Source: Lacrimispora sinapis (GTDB lineage: Bacteria; Bacillota; Clostridia; Lachnospirales; Lachnospiraceae). Taken from it: a stretch of 64,000 bases of DNA. Made by a program: the position numbers and the translations under genes. The notes under the pieces are model-generated. The model saw only the letters and a program-made list of their open reading frames with translations. It ran no database searches and was not told the DNA's origin. How positions within the stretch are numbered: position 1 is the stretch's first letter; each line of letters begins with the position of its first letter. The stretch covers positions 62,001 to 126,000 of the forward strand of contig NZ_CP141832.1 of assembly GCF_043633585.1 (NCBI RefSeq), in the 5' to 3' direction. Shown here piece after piece: positions 52,342-59,916 of the stretch.

Positions 52342-52521
52342 ATGTTAATGAATGATGCTTTGAAAATGTTATATAAAGAGTGCCAGAAATTGGAGCCGGA
52401 TGAGGCAACGCAGTTGATTCTTGGTGCGGAAACGGAAGAAGAGCAGGAGTTTTATTCCATGGTCAGCGACCTTGTTCTTCAGCAGAGACAGAGAAAAGTA
52501 ATTGAGGAGAATCGTTTTTGA
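52342..52521 (+). CDS. Small protein upstream of the zeta-toxin gene, candidate antitoxin
   Basis: The 59-residue acidic helical protein (start MLMNDALKMLYKECQKLEPD) has a good GGAAGGAG site at 52328-52335. Its stop overlaps the start of the zeta-type gene (TGATG), the coupling typical of toxin-antitoxin pairs. It is too short for an epsilon or PezA antitoxin, so identity as antitoxin rests on position only. Confidence 0.55.
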   Translation: MLMNDALKMLYKECQKLEPDEATQLILGAETEEEQEFYSMVSDLVLQQRQRKVIEENRF

Positions 52522-53078
52522 TGAAACAATATATTGTTTTTGCAGGGGTGAATGGAGCAGGGAAGTCAACACTATATTAGACATTTCCAAGATTCCAGCA
52601 TATGCCCAGAATAAACACGGACGAAATTCTTAAGACGTTTGGGGATTGGAAGGTCACCAGTGATGTTATGAAAGCCGGGAAGTTGGCTGTCCAAGAATTA
52701 AATCGGTGTTTGTCTGCAGGAATTTCCTTTAATCAAGAAACAACTCTCTGCGGTAAGACCATTTTTAAAACGATAGAAAAGGCGAAGAACCAGGGGTATT
52801 CCATTGAACTGTATTATGTTGGAGTGAATACTGTGGAGCTGGCTAAAGAGAGAATTGCCTACCGGGTATCAAAGGGAGGGCATGGAATCCCAGATGCGGA
52901 CGTGGAAAAGAGGTATCAGGAGACGTTCCAGAATCTTAAGCAGATTCTTCCTATGTGCAATCTGGCTTCTTTGTATGACAATACGGAGAAATTTAGAAGA
53001 ATTGCCATTTATAAAGATGGAATTCCGGTTCGTATTTCCCATAATGTGCCGGACTGGTTTCAAAAACATATTCAATAG
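52521..53078 (+). pseudogene. Zeta-toxin family kinase gene interrupted by an in-frame amber codon
   Basis: The N-terminus MKQYIVFAGVNGAGKSTLY contains the Walker A motif of zeta/PezT-like UDP-GlcNAc kinases. It is followed by TAG at 52578-52580. The same frame then continues without a break as TFPRFQHMPRINTDEI to 53078, including NQETTLCGKT, ELYYVGVNTVELAKERIAYR and the C-terminal DGIPVRISHNVPDWF. A single CAG to TAG change would explain it. Restart at ATG 52602 would lack the ATP site, so the product should be inactive unless the stop is read through. Confidence 0.88.
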
Positions 53079-53083
53079 AAAAT

Positions 53084-53114
53084 GCCCTTACAGTGTAAGC
53101 TGCAGGGGCTTTTT
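53084..53114 (+). terminator. Terminator after the zeta-toxin pseudogene
   Basis: GCCCTT (53084-53089) pairs with AGGGGC (53104-53109), followed by five Ts. Confidence 0.6.
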
Positions 53115-53135
53115 GCTGTAAAAGAAGGTGATGAT

Positions 53136-53298
53136 ATGAATTTGAAAGACTTAATGGAACAGTTAGTTTGTGGGTGTCATATTGTATGGAATGTTTAAGC
53201 AGGGTGTTAAGTCAGGATTAATGAGTAAGAATCCTGTAGCAATGGCAACTATACCAAAAGCAAAGCAAATGCAAAAAATGGAGGACGTATTTAAATAA
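53136..53298 (+). other. Two short overlapping frames, possible small broken gene
   Basis: Frame one (53136-53198) starts MNLKDLMEQLVCGC with a plausible ribosome site. Frame two (53191-53298) reads MFKQGVKSGLMSKNPVAM to a TAA and is basic and Met-rich. Together they may be one frameshifted small gene. No family is recognised. Confidence 0.3.
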
Positions 53299-53550
53299 GT
53301 CTTGATAACTGGTATTCTGAATGATATACTATACCCGTCAATAAGGTCGTGATATAAGGTTCTGAATGCCAGCTTTTATGTGTAACAGTGTAAAAACTGT
53401 GTAGCAGTCATTCTTACATAGACATTGTTGATTCAATAAGGCCGAGAAACCTTTGATTTACAAGGATTCTCACAACAAAGACCGGTGTGTTCGAGACCTT
53501 CCACACCTAAAACAAAACTTCATTTTTGGATTGTTTATCATGTCCTATCA

Positions 53551-53590
53551 TGCGCTACAGAGTACTGAAAATCAGTATTTTTGTAGCGCA
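53551..53590. repeat. Nested inverted repeat in a gene-poor stretch
   Basis: TGCGCTACA (53551-53559) and TGTAGCGCA (53582-53590) are exact complements. Inside, TACTG (53563-53567) pairs with CAGTA (53573-53577). The flanks carry two similar direct repeats, TTTATCATGTCCTATC and TTTATCATGCTCTATC. The layout could be a recombinase site or a terminator. The rest of 53299-53673 shows nothing else. Confidence 0.6.
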
Positions 53591-53673
53591 TTTTGCTATC
53601 ATCGTTTATCATGCTCTATCTTAGATGGGGTATGAATGGGGTATAAATTAAAGTATTCCATGAGTGATAAGAG

Positions 53674-53886
53674 GTGTTTAAGGGGATATTAACAGGTTTT
53701 ACCTTTAATGGTATTGACATTATGGAAATTGTATTACCTGGACCTGATGGAGCTATGTGTAAATCTCAGTTGGTGGCTGATGGTGATAAGGTATATGCCA
53801 TAGATTCTGATGGGAAAATGGTTGCTGCCGAAATTCAACTATACACTAAGCGTTGGTGCATTAGATTACAAAGGATTAGTAAATAA
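53674..53886 (+). CDS. Possible small protein (GTG start), unrecognised
   Basis: The 70-residue frame contains MEIVLPGPDGAMCKSQLV and DKVYAIDSDGKMVAAEI, with protein-like composition. The start would be GTG 53674 without a good ribosome site. It stands alone after the inverted repeat. It may be a fragment of a larger gene. Confidence 0.3.
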   Translation: MFKGILTGFTFNGIDIMEIVLPGPDGAMCKSQLVADGDKVYAIDSDGKMVAAEIQLYTKRWCIRLQRISK

Positions 53887-54026
53887 CAATAAAAATATGG
53901 AGATACGATAGCACTGTTTTTTTATCTACCAAAATGCTCTCAATAATTATATGTTTTTTCTTGTTTACATTAATATGTATTTCTTCTTTTTTATAAATAT
54001 GCGCAAACAAGGAGGTGTGACATTGG

Positions 54027-54140
54027 TTGAGAATTAAGTCCGCTCAAACCAAGAATCTTATTAACTTTATAATTTTATTAATAATTTCACTATTTACTGT
54101 ACATTTTATTTATAGTATACTTTCATTGAATGAAGATTAG
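54027..54140 (+). CDS. 37-residue single-pass membrane peptide heading the STAS/GHKL operon
   Basis: A TTG start at 54027 follows a perfect AAGGAGGTG ribosome site (54009-54017) at nine-base spacing. The peptide has a basic start (RIKSAQTKN), a 22-residue hydrophobic helix (LINFIILLIISLFTVHFIYS) and an acidic end (LNED). It ends 66 bases before the ATPase gene in the same direction. Both the ribosome site and the membrane pattern support a real small gene; the function is unknown. Confidence 0.55.
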   Translation: MRIKSAQTKNLINFIILLIISLFTVHFIYSILSLNED

Positions 54141-54206
54141 ACTAGCCTTGTAAATACTTATGAAAAATTTTCGAGTAATTTAAATCCAAATAAAAAAGGA
54201 TAGATA

Positions 54207-55247
54207 ATGAGCAAGAAATTCAATGAGAAGATACGTTTAGATCGTCGAAGCCGTAAACTCCAAAACAAAAAATATCATAAAAGAAAAAAAAGGCGCTCCA
54301 GTTCTAAGTTAAGTGCTACAGCGGTTACAAAAAACAGCGCAAGCAATTACATTAGGAAAATTATTGAATCCCATAAAGAGGTCCCTAAAACCTTTAGTTT
54401 TACCAGTTCTCCAGTTGTTACCATTGATTTCTTTAATGATTTAGTTCTAGACATTACTAATAAACAATATAAAAAAAGTTTTTTTATAAACTCTTCCGAA
54501 GTTGAATTTGTTACGGTAGATGCATTGATATATCTCATAGCCATAATGCATAATATAAAAATAAATATTGAAATGCATTATACCTTTAGGGGGAATCTTC
54601 CTGAAAATGAAAAGGCTAGTATTGTTTATAGGGAATCCGGATTTATGACTTATGTAGAATCAAAATTAAGACGTTTACCAGATAGTACTAATAAAATGAA
54701 AATTACATCAGGTAATAAGAACGATCCACAAATAGCCAGCCAAATGTGTAAATTCGTTATGGATAAATTAAACAAAAAAATAACGGATACACTAAGTCTA
54801 CACAAAATACTCATTGAATTAATGTCAAATGTATACCATCATGCATATAATAATACAGATATTAATAAGAAACAATGGTATGTTTATGCAGAATTAATTG
54901 ATGACTACATTCATTTTGTGTTTGTAGATACCGGAGCAGGCATTGCACGCACTGTTAGAAAAAATATTTTCGAAAAAATTGGAAGATCTACTGGCGCACT
55001 TTTTAACGATGGAGATTTAATTTTTTCTACGCTAAAAGGGGATTTCAGAACAGAGACGAAAGAGACTCATAGAGGAAACGGGCTTAGTGGGGTTAAAGAT
55101 TTAGCGGCATCTGGGTTGTTCAGGAATTTTACTGTTATATCTGGTAGCGGTAGTTGTGTAATTTCCGATGATGCAAGCAAAGAATTAGTAAAAAGTAATT
55201 ACAACAATTCTATTTTCGGAACAATTTTTACATTTGATGTTGTTTAG
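54207..55247 (+). CDS. GHKL-type ATPase with N-terminal STAS-like domain
   Basis: The first 40 residues are very basic (RKKRRSSSK). Residues about 60-150 look STAS-like, and residues about 175-346 are a histidine-kinase-type ATPase. The N box is ILIELMSNVYHHA (Glu204, Asn208), the G1 box VDTGAGIA (240-247) and the G2 box HRGNGLSGV (288-296), with the final GTIFTF. No phospho-acceptor His domain or membrane helix is present, so it resembles anti-sigma-type partner-switching kinases rather than a sensor kinase. The following DUF4325 gene encodes a second STAS-like protein. Codon use is AT-rich relative to the hut and polysaccharide regions, suggesting transfer. Role unknown. Confidence 0.75.
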   Translation: MSKKFNEKIRLDRRSRKLQNKKYHKRKKRRSSSKLSATAVTKNSASNYIRKIIESHKEVPKTFSFTSSPVVTIDFFNDLVLDITNKQYKKSFFINSSEVEFVTVDALIYLIAIMHNIKINIEMHYTFRGNLPENEKASIVYRESGFMTYVESKLRRLPDSTNKMKITSGNKNDPQIASQMCKFVMDKLNKKITDTLSLHKILIELMSNVYHHAYNNTDINKKQWYVYAELIDDYIHFVFVDTGAGIARTVRKNIFEKIGRSTGALFNDGDLIFSTLKGDFRTETKETHRGNGLSGVKDLAASGLFRNFTVISGSGSCVISDDASKELVKSNYNNSIFGTIFTFDVV

Positions 55248-55257
55248 GAGGTATAAT

Positions 55258-55584
55258 ATGAATGTTATAAATATAAGTGAAGTTTTTTCAAATACACCTG
55301 GTGGGAGATACAAAGACGAAGGCGATTTTTCTGGCGAAGAATTTCGCGAATCTATACTATTACCAGAATATGAAAAAGTTGAAAATACTGATAATAAATT
55401 AAAAATTAACTTTGACAATTGTTTTGGTTTCGCCACATCATTTTTAGAAGAATCCTTTGGAGGCCTTGTAAGAAAATACAAAAAAAAGAACGTGCTGTCA
55501 CATATAGAGATTATCTCTAATGATGATGAAACAATACCTAAACTAATTCGAAATTATGTTGAAGCTGCTGAAAAGAAAATATAA
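55258..55584 (+). CDS. DUF4325 (STAS-like) protein
   Basis: The 108-residue protein contains KINFDNCFGFATSFLEESFG, the DUF4325 signature that resembles a STAS beta-strand/helix. ATG 55258 has an AGGAGG site; an upstream in-frame ATG (55234) lies in the ATPase gene. STAS-type proteins typically bind GHKL ATPases in partner switches, and this gene starts ten bases after the ATPase stop. A complex of the two is likely by inference. Confidence 0.75.
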   Translation: MNVINISEVFSNTPGGRYKDEGDFSGEEFRESILLPEYEKVENTDNKLKINFDNCFGFATSFLEESFGGLVRKYKKKNVLSHIEIISNDDETIPKLIRNYVEAAEKKI

Positions 55585-55596
55585 GGAGATCAACAG

Positions 55597-56106
55597 ATGA
55601 ATTATAAAAGTATACTTTCTGGAATCTTTATGTTCGCAGTTGCATGTGTTGCGATAATTCTAGTATTAAAAAATTATAACTCTACAGACTTTTATCAAGC
55701 GAGCTTACTTCAAATATTAACTTTTATACTCGCTACAATAATTTCAATTATTTTTGTACAACATAGAACTGATAAAAGAAGAAAAATTGATTGTATAGAA
55801 CATATAATTATTGAAATCCAAAATGTAATTCAGCATAATGAAAATATATTTTCATTAAAAAGTGATGCACTTATGTTGCAAGCCTCAGCTGCAAATAAGA
55901 TTATGTATATAAAGGACATGGGATTTCCTCAAAATCAAAAAGATATTGCTTACATATATGATGAATTTCAAGAATTGAGAGACCTTTATGGGAATCATGT
56001 TAAAACAGAAGAAGATTTGGAAAGTATAGAAAATGATTTAAAAAGACACAAGTTAAACATTACCACTAAATGCGACAAGGTTCGATTAAGCTTATATGAT
56101 TTGTAA
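55597..56106 (+). CDS. Two-helix membrane protein with cytoplasmic helical domain
   Basis: Helices at residues about 5-24 (SILSGIFMFAVACVAIILVL) and 34-53 (LLQILTFILATIISIIFV) are followed by a charged, largely helical region of about 110 residues. No family is recognised. It starts 12 bases after the DUF4325 gene behind AAGGAGAT and is the last gene before a terminator. As the main membrane component of the cassette it could be an effector or the signal input. Confidence 0.65.
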   Translation: MNYKSILSGIFMFAVACVAIILVLKNYNSTDFYQASLLQILTFILATIISIIFVQHRTDKRRKIDCIEHIIIEIQNVIQHNENIFSLKSDALMLQASAANKIMYIKDMGFPQNQKDIAYIYDEFQELRDLYGNHVKTEEDLESIENDLKRHKLNITTKCDKVRLSLYDL

Positions 56107-56151
56107 GTGATAATAACTAAATATCAAATCAGATTGTGCTCTAAAAATATA

Positions 56152-56180
56152 AGGCGGCTCCGTGAGGAAACCGCTTTTTT
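56152..56180 (+). terminator. Terminator of the STAS/GHKL operon
   Basis: GCGG (56154-56157) pairs with CCGC (56171-56174), with TCC/GGA inner pairs and six Ts following. Confidence 0.7.
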
Positions 56181-56369
56181 ATTGCCCTAAAACCATAGCC
56201 CACTGACATACCGTTACATAGGATAACAGTTTTAAGCTTACATCAGATCAGGAAGGAGTGAGCGTTACATGTCATAACCAAGAAGCTTAATAAGGAGCAG
56301 AAATAGGATAGCATATCATTAGGTTTAGTTATTCCAGCGCCTTGTTGTGTTAGTATTTAGAATGAGATA

Positions 56370-56978
56370 TTATAATGTATCTTGTTCAGTGATAAATGGT
56401 AGTCCTTCATCTGGAAGGTCGTCAAAAGGATCTATATTTTTATTTTTATTTTTCTGTATAATATCCTTTTTCCATAACTCATACATAGTAGTTCCAATTT
56501 CTTTTCCTCTGCAAAACTCCTTTGTTTCATTCCACTCTTTCATAAAATCATTAAGATACTCGCCATAATAAAAGTTACTTTCAAAACATAGCCCATATAA
56601 AGTAACATCATAAGGCTTTGCTCCATCATAACTTAAATCGTATCTGGTTTCCTCCATTGCACTGATTGAAGTTTGTGTGGCATCTTCTATTAAAAATAAG
56701 CTCTCAATAATATCTCCTATAGTTTTTAATTCTTTTTTCTTTTTAATTGTTTCTGTATCATCTATCCCAAGAAGCCAATCAATAGATATATCGTATTGTT
56801 CGTGTAGATTTAACAACATTTCTATAGAAGGAACTTTATCACTTTTCACATTTTCATAGCTAGAATAAGCAGCTTGGCTGCATTGCATGGCTTCGTACAT
56901 TTCCTTCTGTTTAAGTTTGTTTTCTTCTCTAAATTGCTTTAATCGTTCTACTAATTTTCCTTTTTTTTGCTCTAACAT
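56370..56978 (-). CDS. XRE-family phage repressor-like regulator
   Basis: The N-terminal HTH_3 domain (RLKQFREENKLKQKEMYEAM; SQAAYSSYENVKSDKVPS) is followed by LNLHEQYDISIDWLLGI, typical of clostridial phage repressors. The C-terminal part (about 85-202) is unrecognised. Start ATG at 56978 is preceded by AAGGAGG. It is divergent from the prophage early genes across a region with two palindromes. Confidence 0.85.
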   Translation of the reverse strand: MLEQKKGKLVERLKQFREENKLKQKEMYEAMQCSQAAYSSYENVKSDKVPSIEMLLNLHEQYDISIDWLLGIDDTETIKKKKELKTIGDIIESLFLIEDATQTSISAMEETRYDLSYDGAKPYDVTLYGLCFESNFYYGEYLNDFMKEWNETKEFCRGKEIGTTMYELWKKDIIQKNKNKNIDPFDDLPDEGLPFITEQDTL

Positions 56979-57038
56979 TACTAAACCTCCTTCGATTATC
57001 ACAATATAATACATCAATATAAAAATGCGTAATAATTA

Positions 57039-57098
57039 TATATTGGCAATATAACAACTTAATTAGTGATATAACTATGAAATGGTGATACAATATCA
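57039..57098. promoter_or_regulatory. Palindromic operators between the repressor and the early prophage genes
   Basis: TATATTGGCAATATA (57039-57053) and TGATACAATATCA (57086-57098) are perfect inverted repeats, with a related half-site (GTGATATAACTA) between them. They lie in the divergent promoter region, as expected for a phage repressor switch. Confidence 0.65.
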
Positions 57099-57155
57099 TT
57101 GTAGCATATAGCTGTTTAATTGTCTATAGATAAAGACAGGTGGAAAGGAAAAAAT

Positions 57156-57356
57156 ATGAAAGCAAGAACTGTGAACACAGTAACAGGAGAAAATCGCCTA
57201 ATGGATACTGATGAATTACGAGCCTATACCAATTTAGGGCGCGATAATGCCATGAAGTTAGGGGAAGAGATCGGAGCCAAAATAAAAGTAGGTAAACGCG
57301 TCCTTTGGGATCGTGTGAAATTGGATCAATATCTTGACGAATTAACGGGGGCATGA
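57156..57356 (+). CDS. Excisionase-like small DNA-binding protein (DUF6462-type)
   Basis: The 66-residue protein has a winged-helix excisionase pattern: MDTDELRAYTNLGRDNAMKL, then VGKRVLWDRVKLDQYL. ATG 57156 has AAAGGA upstream; a longer frame from 57120 lacks support. It is the first rightward gene of the prophage and overlaps the next by four bases. Confidence 0.65.
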   Translation: MKARTVNTVTGENRLMDTDELRAYTNLGRDNAMKLGEEIGAKIKVGKRVLWDRVKLDQYLDELTGA

Positions 57357-57754
57357 TTATGCAAGAGCGTAAACGATTGGGGTTAATAAAAAAAGCCCAG
57401 AATCACACACCGATGCAGGAGACGGCGGCAACCGTACCTGAAAAAACCTTACCATTCGTGGTAATAGAGGCTTTACATACTGGAAAAGAAAATGCTATCA
57501 GCGCCCAGGACCTATGTACATATCTTGGATTTAATAGTGCACGGGAGTTGCAGCACGAGATTGCCAGGGAAAGAAAAGCCGGCGCAGTAATCCTTTCTAC
57601 TTGCCAGGAGGGAGGAGGTTACTTTCTTCCGAGCAATGAGAGGGAAGTCAGGCAGTTCATAAAGACCTTAGAGAATCGAGCTAAGAATACCTTTGAGGCA
57701 CTGCGTTCAGCCAGATTATTCTTACGGCAGCAGGAGCATTCTAGTGACGAATAA
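57353..57754 (+). CDS. Phage protein with winged-helix-like region
   Basis: The 133-residue protein has a central wHTH-like part (NAISAQDLCTYLGFNSARE; GGGYFLPSNEREVRQFIKT), a pattern seen in small phage regulators encoded ahead of replication genes. Function not established. Confidence 0.55.
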   Translation: MIMQERKRLGLIKKAQNHTPMQETAATVPEKTLPFVVIEALHTGKENAISAQDLCTYLGFNSARELQHEIARERKAGAVILSTCQEGGGYFLPSNEREVRQFIKTLENRAKNTFEALRSARLFLRQQEHSSDE

Positions 57755-57789
57755 AAGGCTAAGTATGCCAGGTTAAGAGAGGGCCTTTG

Positions 57790-58560
57790 ATGAATGGAAA
57801 GAAAGGAGTCTATGGAATAGTGTATCAAAATGTAATGCGGAGCTCGGAGTTAAGTCCAGAAAGTAAAGCAATATATGGCTATCTGGCCAGTTTTGCCGGT
57901 TGCGAAAATACATGCTTCCCATCCAGGAAAATGATGTTGAAAGAATTACAGATGAGTGAAACAAGATTTTCAAAGCACATGAATCCTTTAATAGCACTTG
58001 GAGTTGTTTCTGTAACGAGAGAGCGAAACGGTAATGTGTATGGGAAAAATATATACACTATAAACCATGAAATTCAAATCATAGAAAAACAAGTTTCCCG
58101 ATACTCGGGAAATGAGAGTGCCGAGAATGAGAGTGCCGAAAACCTTAGTACTAACAGTAACAGTATTAACATTAACAATATTAACAATAACAATAAAGAA
58201 TATAAAGATATAGTCGAGAAGAACCTCGACAAGCCCCCATACAAGGAAATCATTGATTATCTTAATGACAAAACAGGTAAGGGATATCGGTGGCAGGGAA
58301 AGGCTACACAAGGCCATATCAACGCTCGTTTTGCGGAAGGGTACACCTTGGAGGACTTTAAGAAGGTCATAGACAACAAGGCAGCAGAGTGGAAGGGCGG
58401 AAAGATGGAGCAGTACTTAAGACCAGAAACACTGTTCGGGACAAAGTTTGAAGGATATCTTAACCAGCAGCAGGGAGAGGAGGAAAAAGAAAACGGAACT
58501 AGTACAGGGGAATCAACATCAGATCACTATTTCAGGAAATACGGTGTTAGGATTGATTAA
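57790..58560 (+). CDS. Phage replication initiator-like protein (wHTH plus conserved phage C-terminal domain)
   Basis: Residues about 5-90 form a HTH_36-type winged helix (LSPESKAIYGYLASFAG; CFPSRKMMLKELQMSETRF). An Asn/Ile-rich low-complexity linker (about 118-140) follows. The C-terminal domain (YKEIIDYLNDKTGKGYRW; YLRPETLFGTKFEGYLNQ) is a conserved phage module usually paired with a DnaC-like loader. It overlaps that loader gene. It probably opens the phage origin. Confidence 0.8.
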   Translation: MNGKKGVYGIVYQNVMRSSELSPESKAIYGYLASFAGCENTCFPSRKMMLKELQMSETRFSKHMNPLIALGVVSVTRERNGNVYGKNIYTINHEIQIIEKQVSRYSGNESAENESAENLSTNSNSININNINNNNKEYKDIVEKNLDKPPYKEIIDYLNDKTGKGYRWQGKATQGHINARFAEGYTLEDFKKVIDNKAAEWKGGKMEQYLRPETLFGTKFEGYLNQQQGEEEKENGTSTGESTSDHYFRKYGVRID

Positions 58561-59284
58561 ATTTGTGCAAAGAGTACCGGGTGGATCGTTTGTAACTTAT
58601 GATGTGGAGCATTATGGAGAAACACAACCGTTTTGGATTCCAGATGGTACAGTAATGGGAACGGAGGAGCGAAGAAATCAAAGTATGATTCCGCCAGAGT
58701 ATGTTTATAAAACTGCCAAAGAGTTTCAGTGGGATATATATGGCGAAAATGTAAAGCTCCAGAAGCAGATCGTAAACGCATTTACCGTAAACTTTAGGGA
58801 ATTTGAAAGACAAGGGCGGGGATTATACATATACTCTGGAACCAAAGGGTCCGGCAAAACCATGTTGGCCTGCTGTCTTTGCAATGAAATCATAGAGCGG
58901 TATGGTATCTCGGTAAAATTCATATCTGTGCCAGATTTCGTGGAGTTAATCAAAGATAAGCGTGAGGGAAGCAGAGAGAAGACCGATTCCATATATCAGA
59001 CCAGGCTATTGGTTTTAGATGATATTGGAGCACAGACAGGGAAGCAGGAATGGATTGACAATGCTCTTTTCCGCCTTGTTGATTACCGGAAGAGGGAATT
59101 CCTGCCAACCATATTCACAAGCAACAGTGATGCTGAAAAGCTTAAGATGGACGATAGGACTGTTGACCGGATCGTATCAATCTCTACAGATGTGAAAATA
59201 CCGGAGCGCAGCATTCGCAGAGAAAAGGCAGCAGAATCCAATCGAATGTTTATTCAAGGACTTCTTGATGCAGAGAAGGCTTAA
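58544..59284 (+). CDS. DnaC/IstB-like helicase loader ATPase
   Basis: Walker A is SGTKGSGKTM, Walker B LLVLDDIGA, sensor region TIFTSNSDAEKL and the Arg-finger region DRTVDRIVSI. The N-terminal part contains VQRVPGGSFVTYDV. No ATG is available near the start; GTG 58544 (after AGGAAAT) or TTG 58553 is likely, giving a short overlap with the initiator gene. It loads replicative helicase at the phage origin. Confidence 0.82.
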   Translation: MLGLIKFVQRVPGGSFVTYDVEHYGETQPFWIPDGTVMGTEERRNQSMIPPEYVYKTAKEFQWDIYGENVKLQKQIVNAFTVNFREFERQGRGLYIYSGTKGSGKTMLACCLCNEIIERYGISVKFISVPDFVELIKDKREGSREKTDSIYQTRLLVLDDIGAQTGKQEWIDNALFRLVDYRKREFLPTIFTSNSDAEKLKMDDRTVDRIVSISTDVKIPERSIRREKAAESNRMFIQGLLDAEKA

Positions 59285-59316
59285 ACCGAAAGAAAATGAA
59301 TGGAGGTAGAAAAGAT

Positions 59317-59865
59317 ATGGAGTCAGTAAAAGAACGGGCTTTAACCGCAATCAAAGCAAGGAAGGATTTAAGCCCGCCGATGATTAGTGTGTATAACCTT
59401 CTAAGAATAGGCAAGGTAGAAACGTGGGCTGGTCAATGCTGTGATCGCATAGCGGATGCAAATCTTATCGACATGGAGGACGTGCAAATCGATTTTATCA
59501 ATATGCCAGGGCTTTGCCTTACTGCCGATGGGATTATGGCTTGCCAGGACATTCTGGAATCGTACATTGGAAAAGATACTATTCGTGATGCGTTTAAATG
59601 GATGTGTTCTGAGGAATCCATAAATGCAGATGTAAATACCGCGGTTCAAGTTTTGCGAGGACTGAATGGTTGGAGATTGAGAAAATTGTACAGAGAAGCA
59701 GATTCATTACAGTTATCGGAAGGTATCAATGCCCGGGAACTAATTCGAGAAGAAATGCACCAGCGTTCACCTTTTATGGCACTGGCTCGCAAAGTTAAGA
59801 AAGAATACCGGTTGCTGCCTGTCAGGAGGATTCTTTTAAGAACAAAAATGAGTAGCAGCCAGTAA
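59317..59865 (+). CDS. Hypothetical phage protein
   Basis: ATG 59317 follows GGAGGT (59302-59307). The 182-residue protein is mainly helical, with an N-terminal SVKERALTAIKARKDLS and a middle LCLTADGIMACQDILES. No family is recognised. It lies in the early phage operon after the loader gene. Confidence 0.55.
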   Translation: MESVKERALTAIKARKDLSPPMISVYNLLRIGKVETWAGQCCDRIADANLIDMEDVQIDFINMPGLCLTADGIMACQDILESYIGKDTIRDAFKWMCSEESINADVNTAVQVLRGLNGWRLRKLYREADSLQLSEGINARELIREEMHQRSPFMALARKVKKEYRLLPVRRILLRTKMSSSQ

Positions 59866-59916
59866 AAACGTAGTTATTATGGTTGATAACGCAGTAACTA
59901 CGAGGAAGGAAAGAAG

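Noticed and set aside
52590..53078. A functional shortened zeta protein from ATG 52602
   Set aside because: It would lack the Walker A motif needed to bind ATP, and no ribosome site precedes that ATG.
53461..53520. Possible tRNA 3' end (TTCGAGACC with flanking GTGTG/CACAC)
   Set aside because: The T-arm stem and loop lengths do not fit and no acceptor, D or anticodon arms could be built upstream.
53453..53635. 60-codon plus-strand open frame
   Set aside because: It spans the nested inverted repeat, lacks a ribosome site and has no protein-like pattern.
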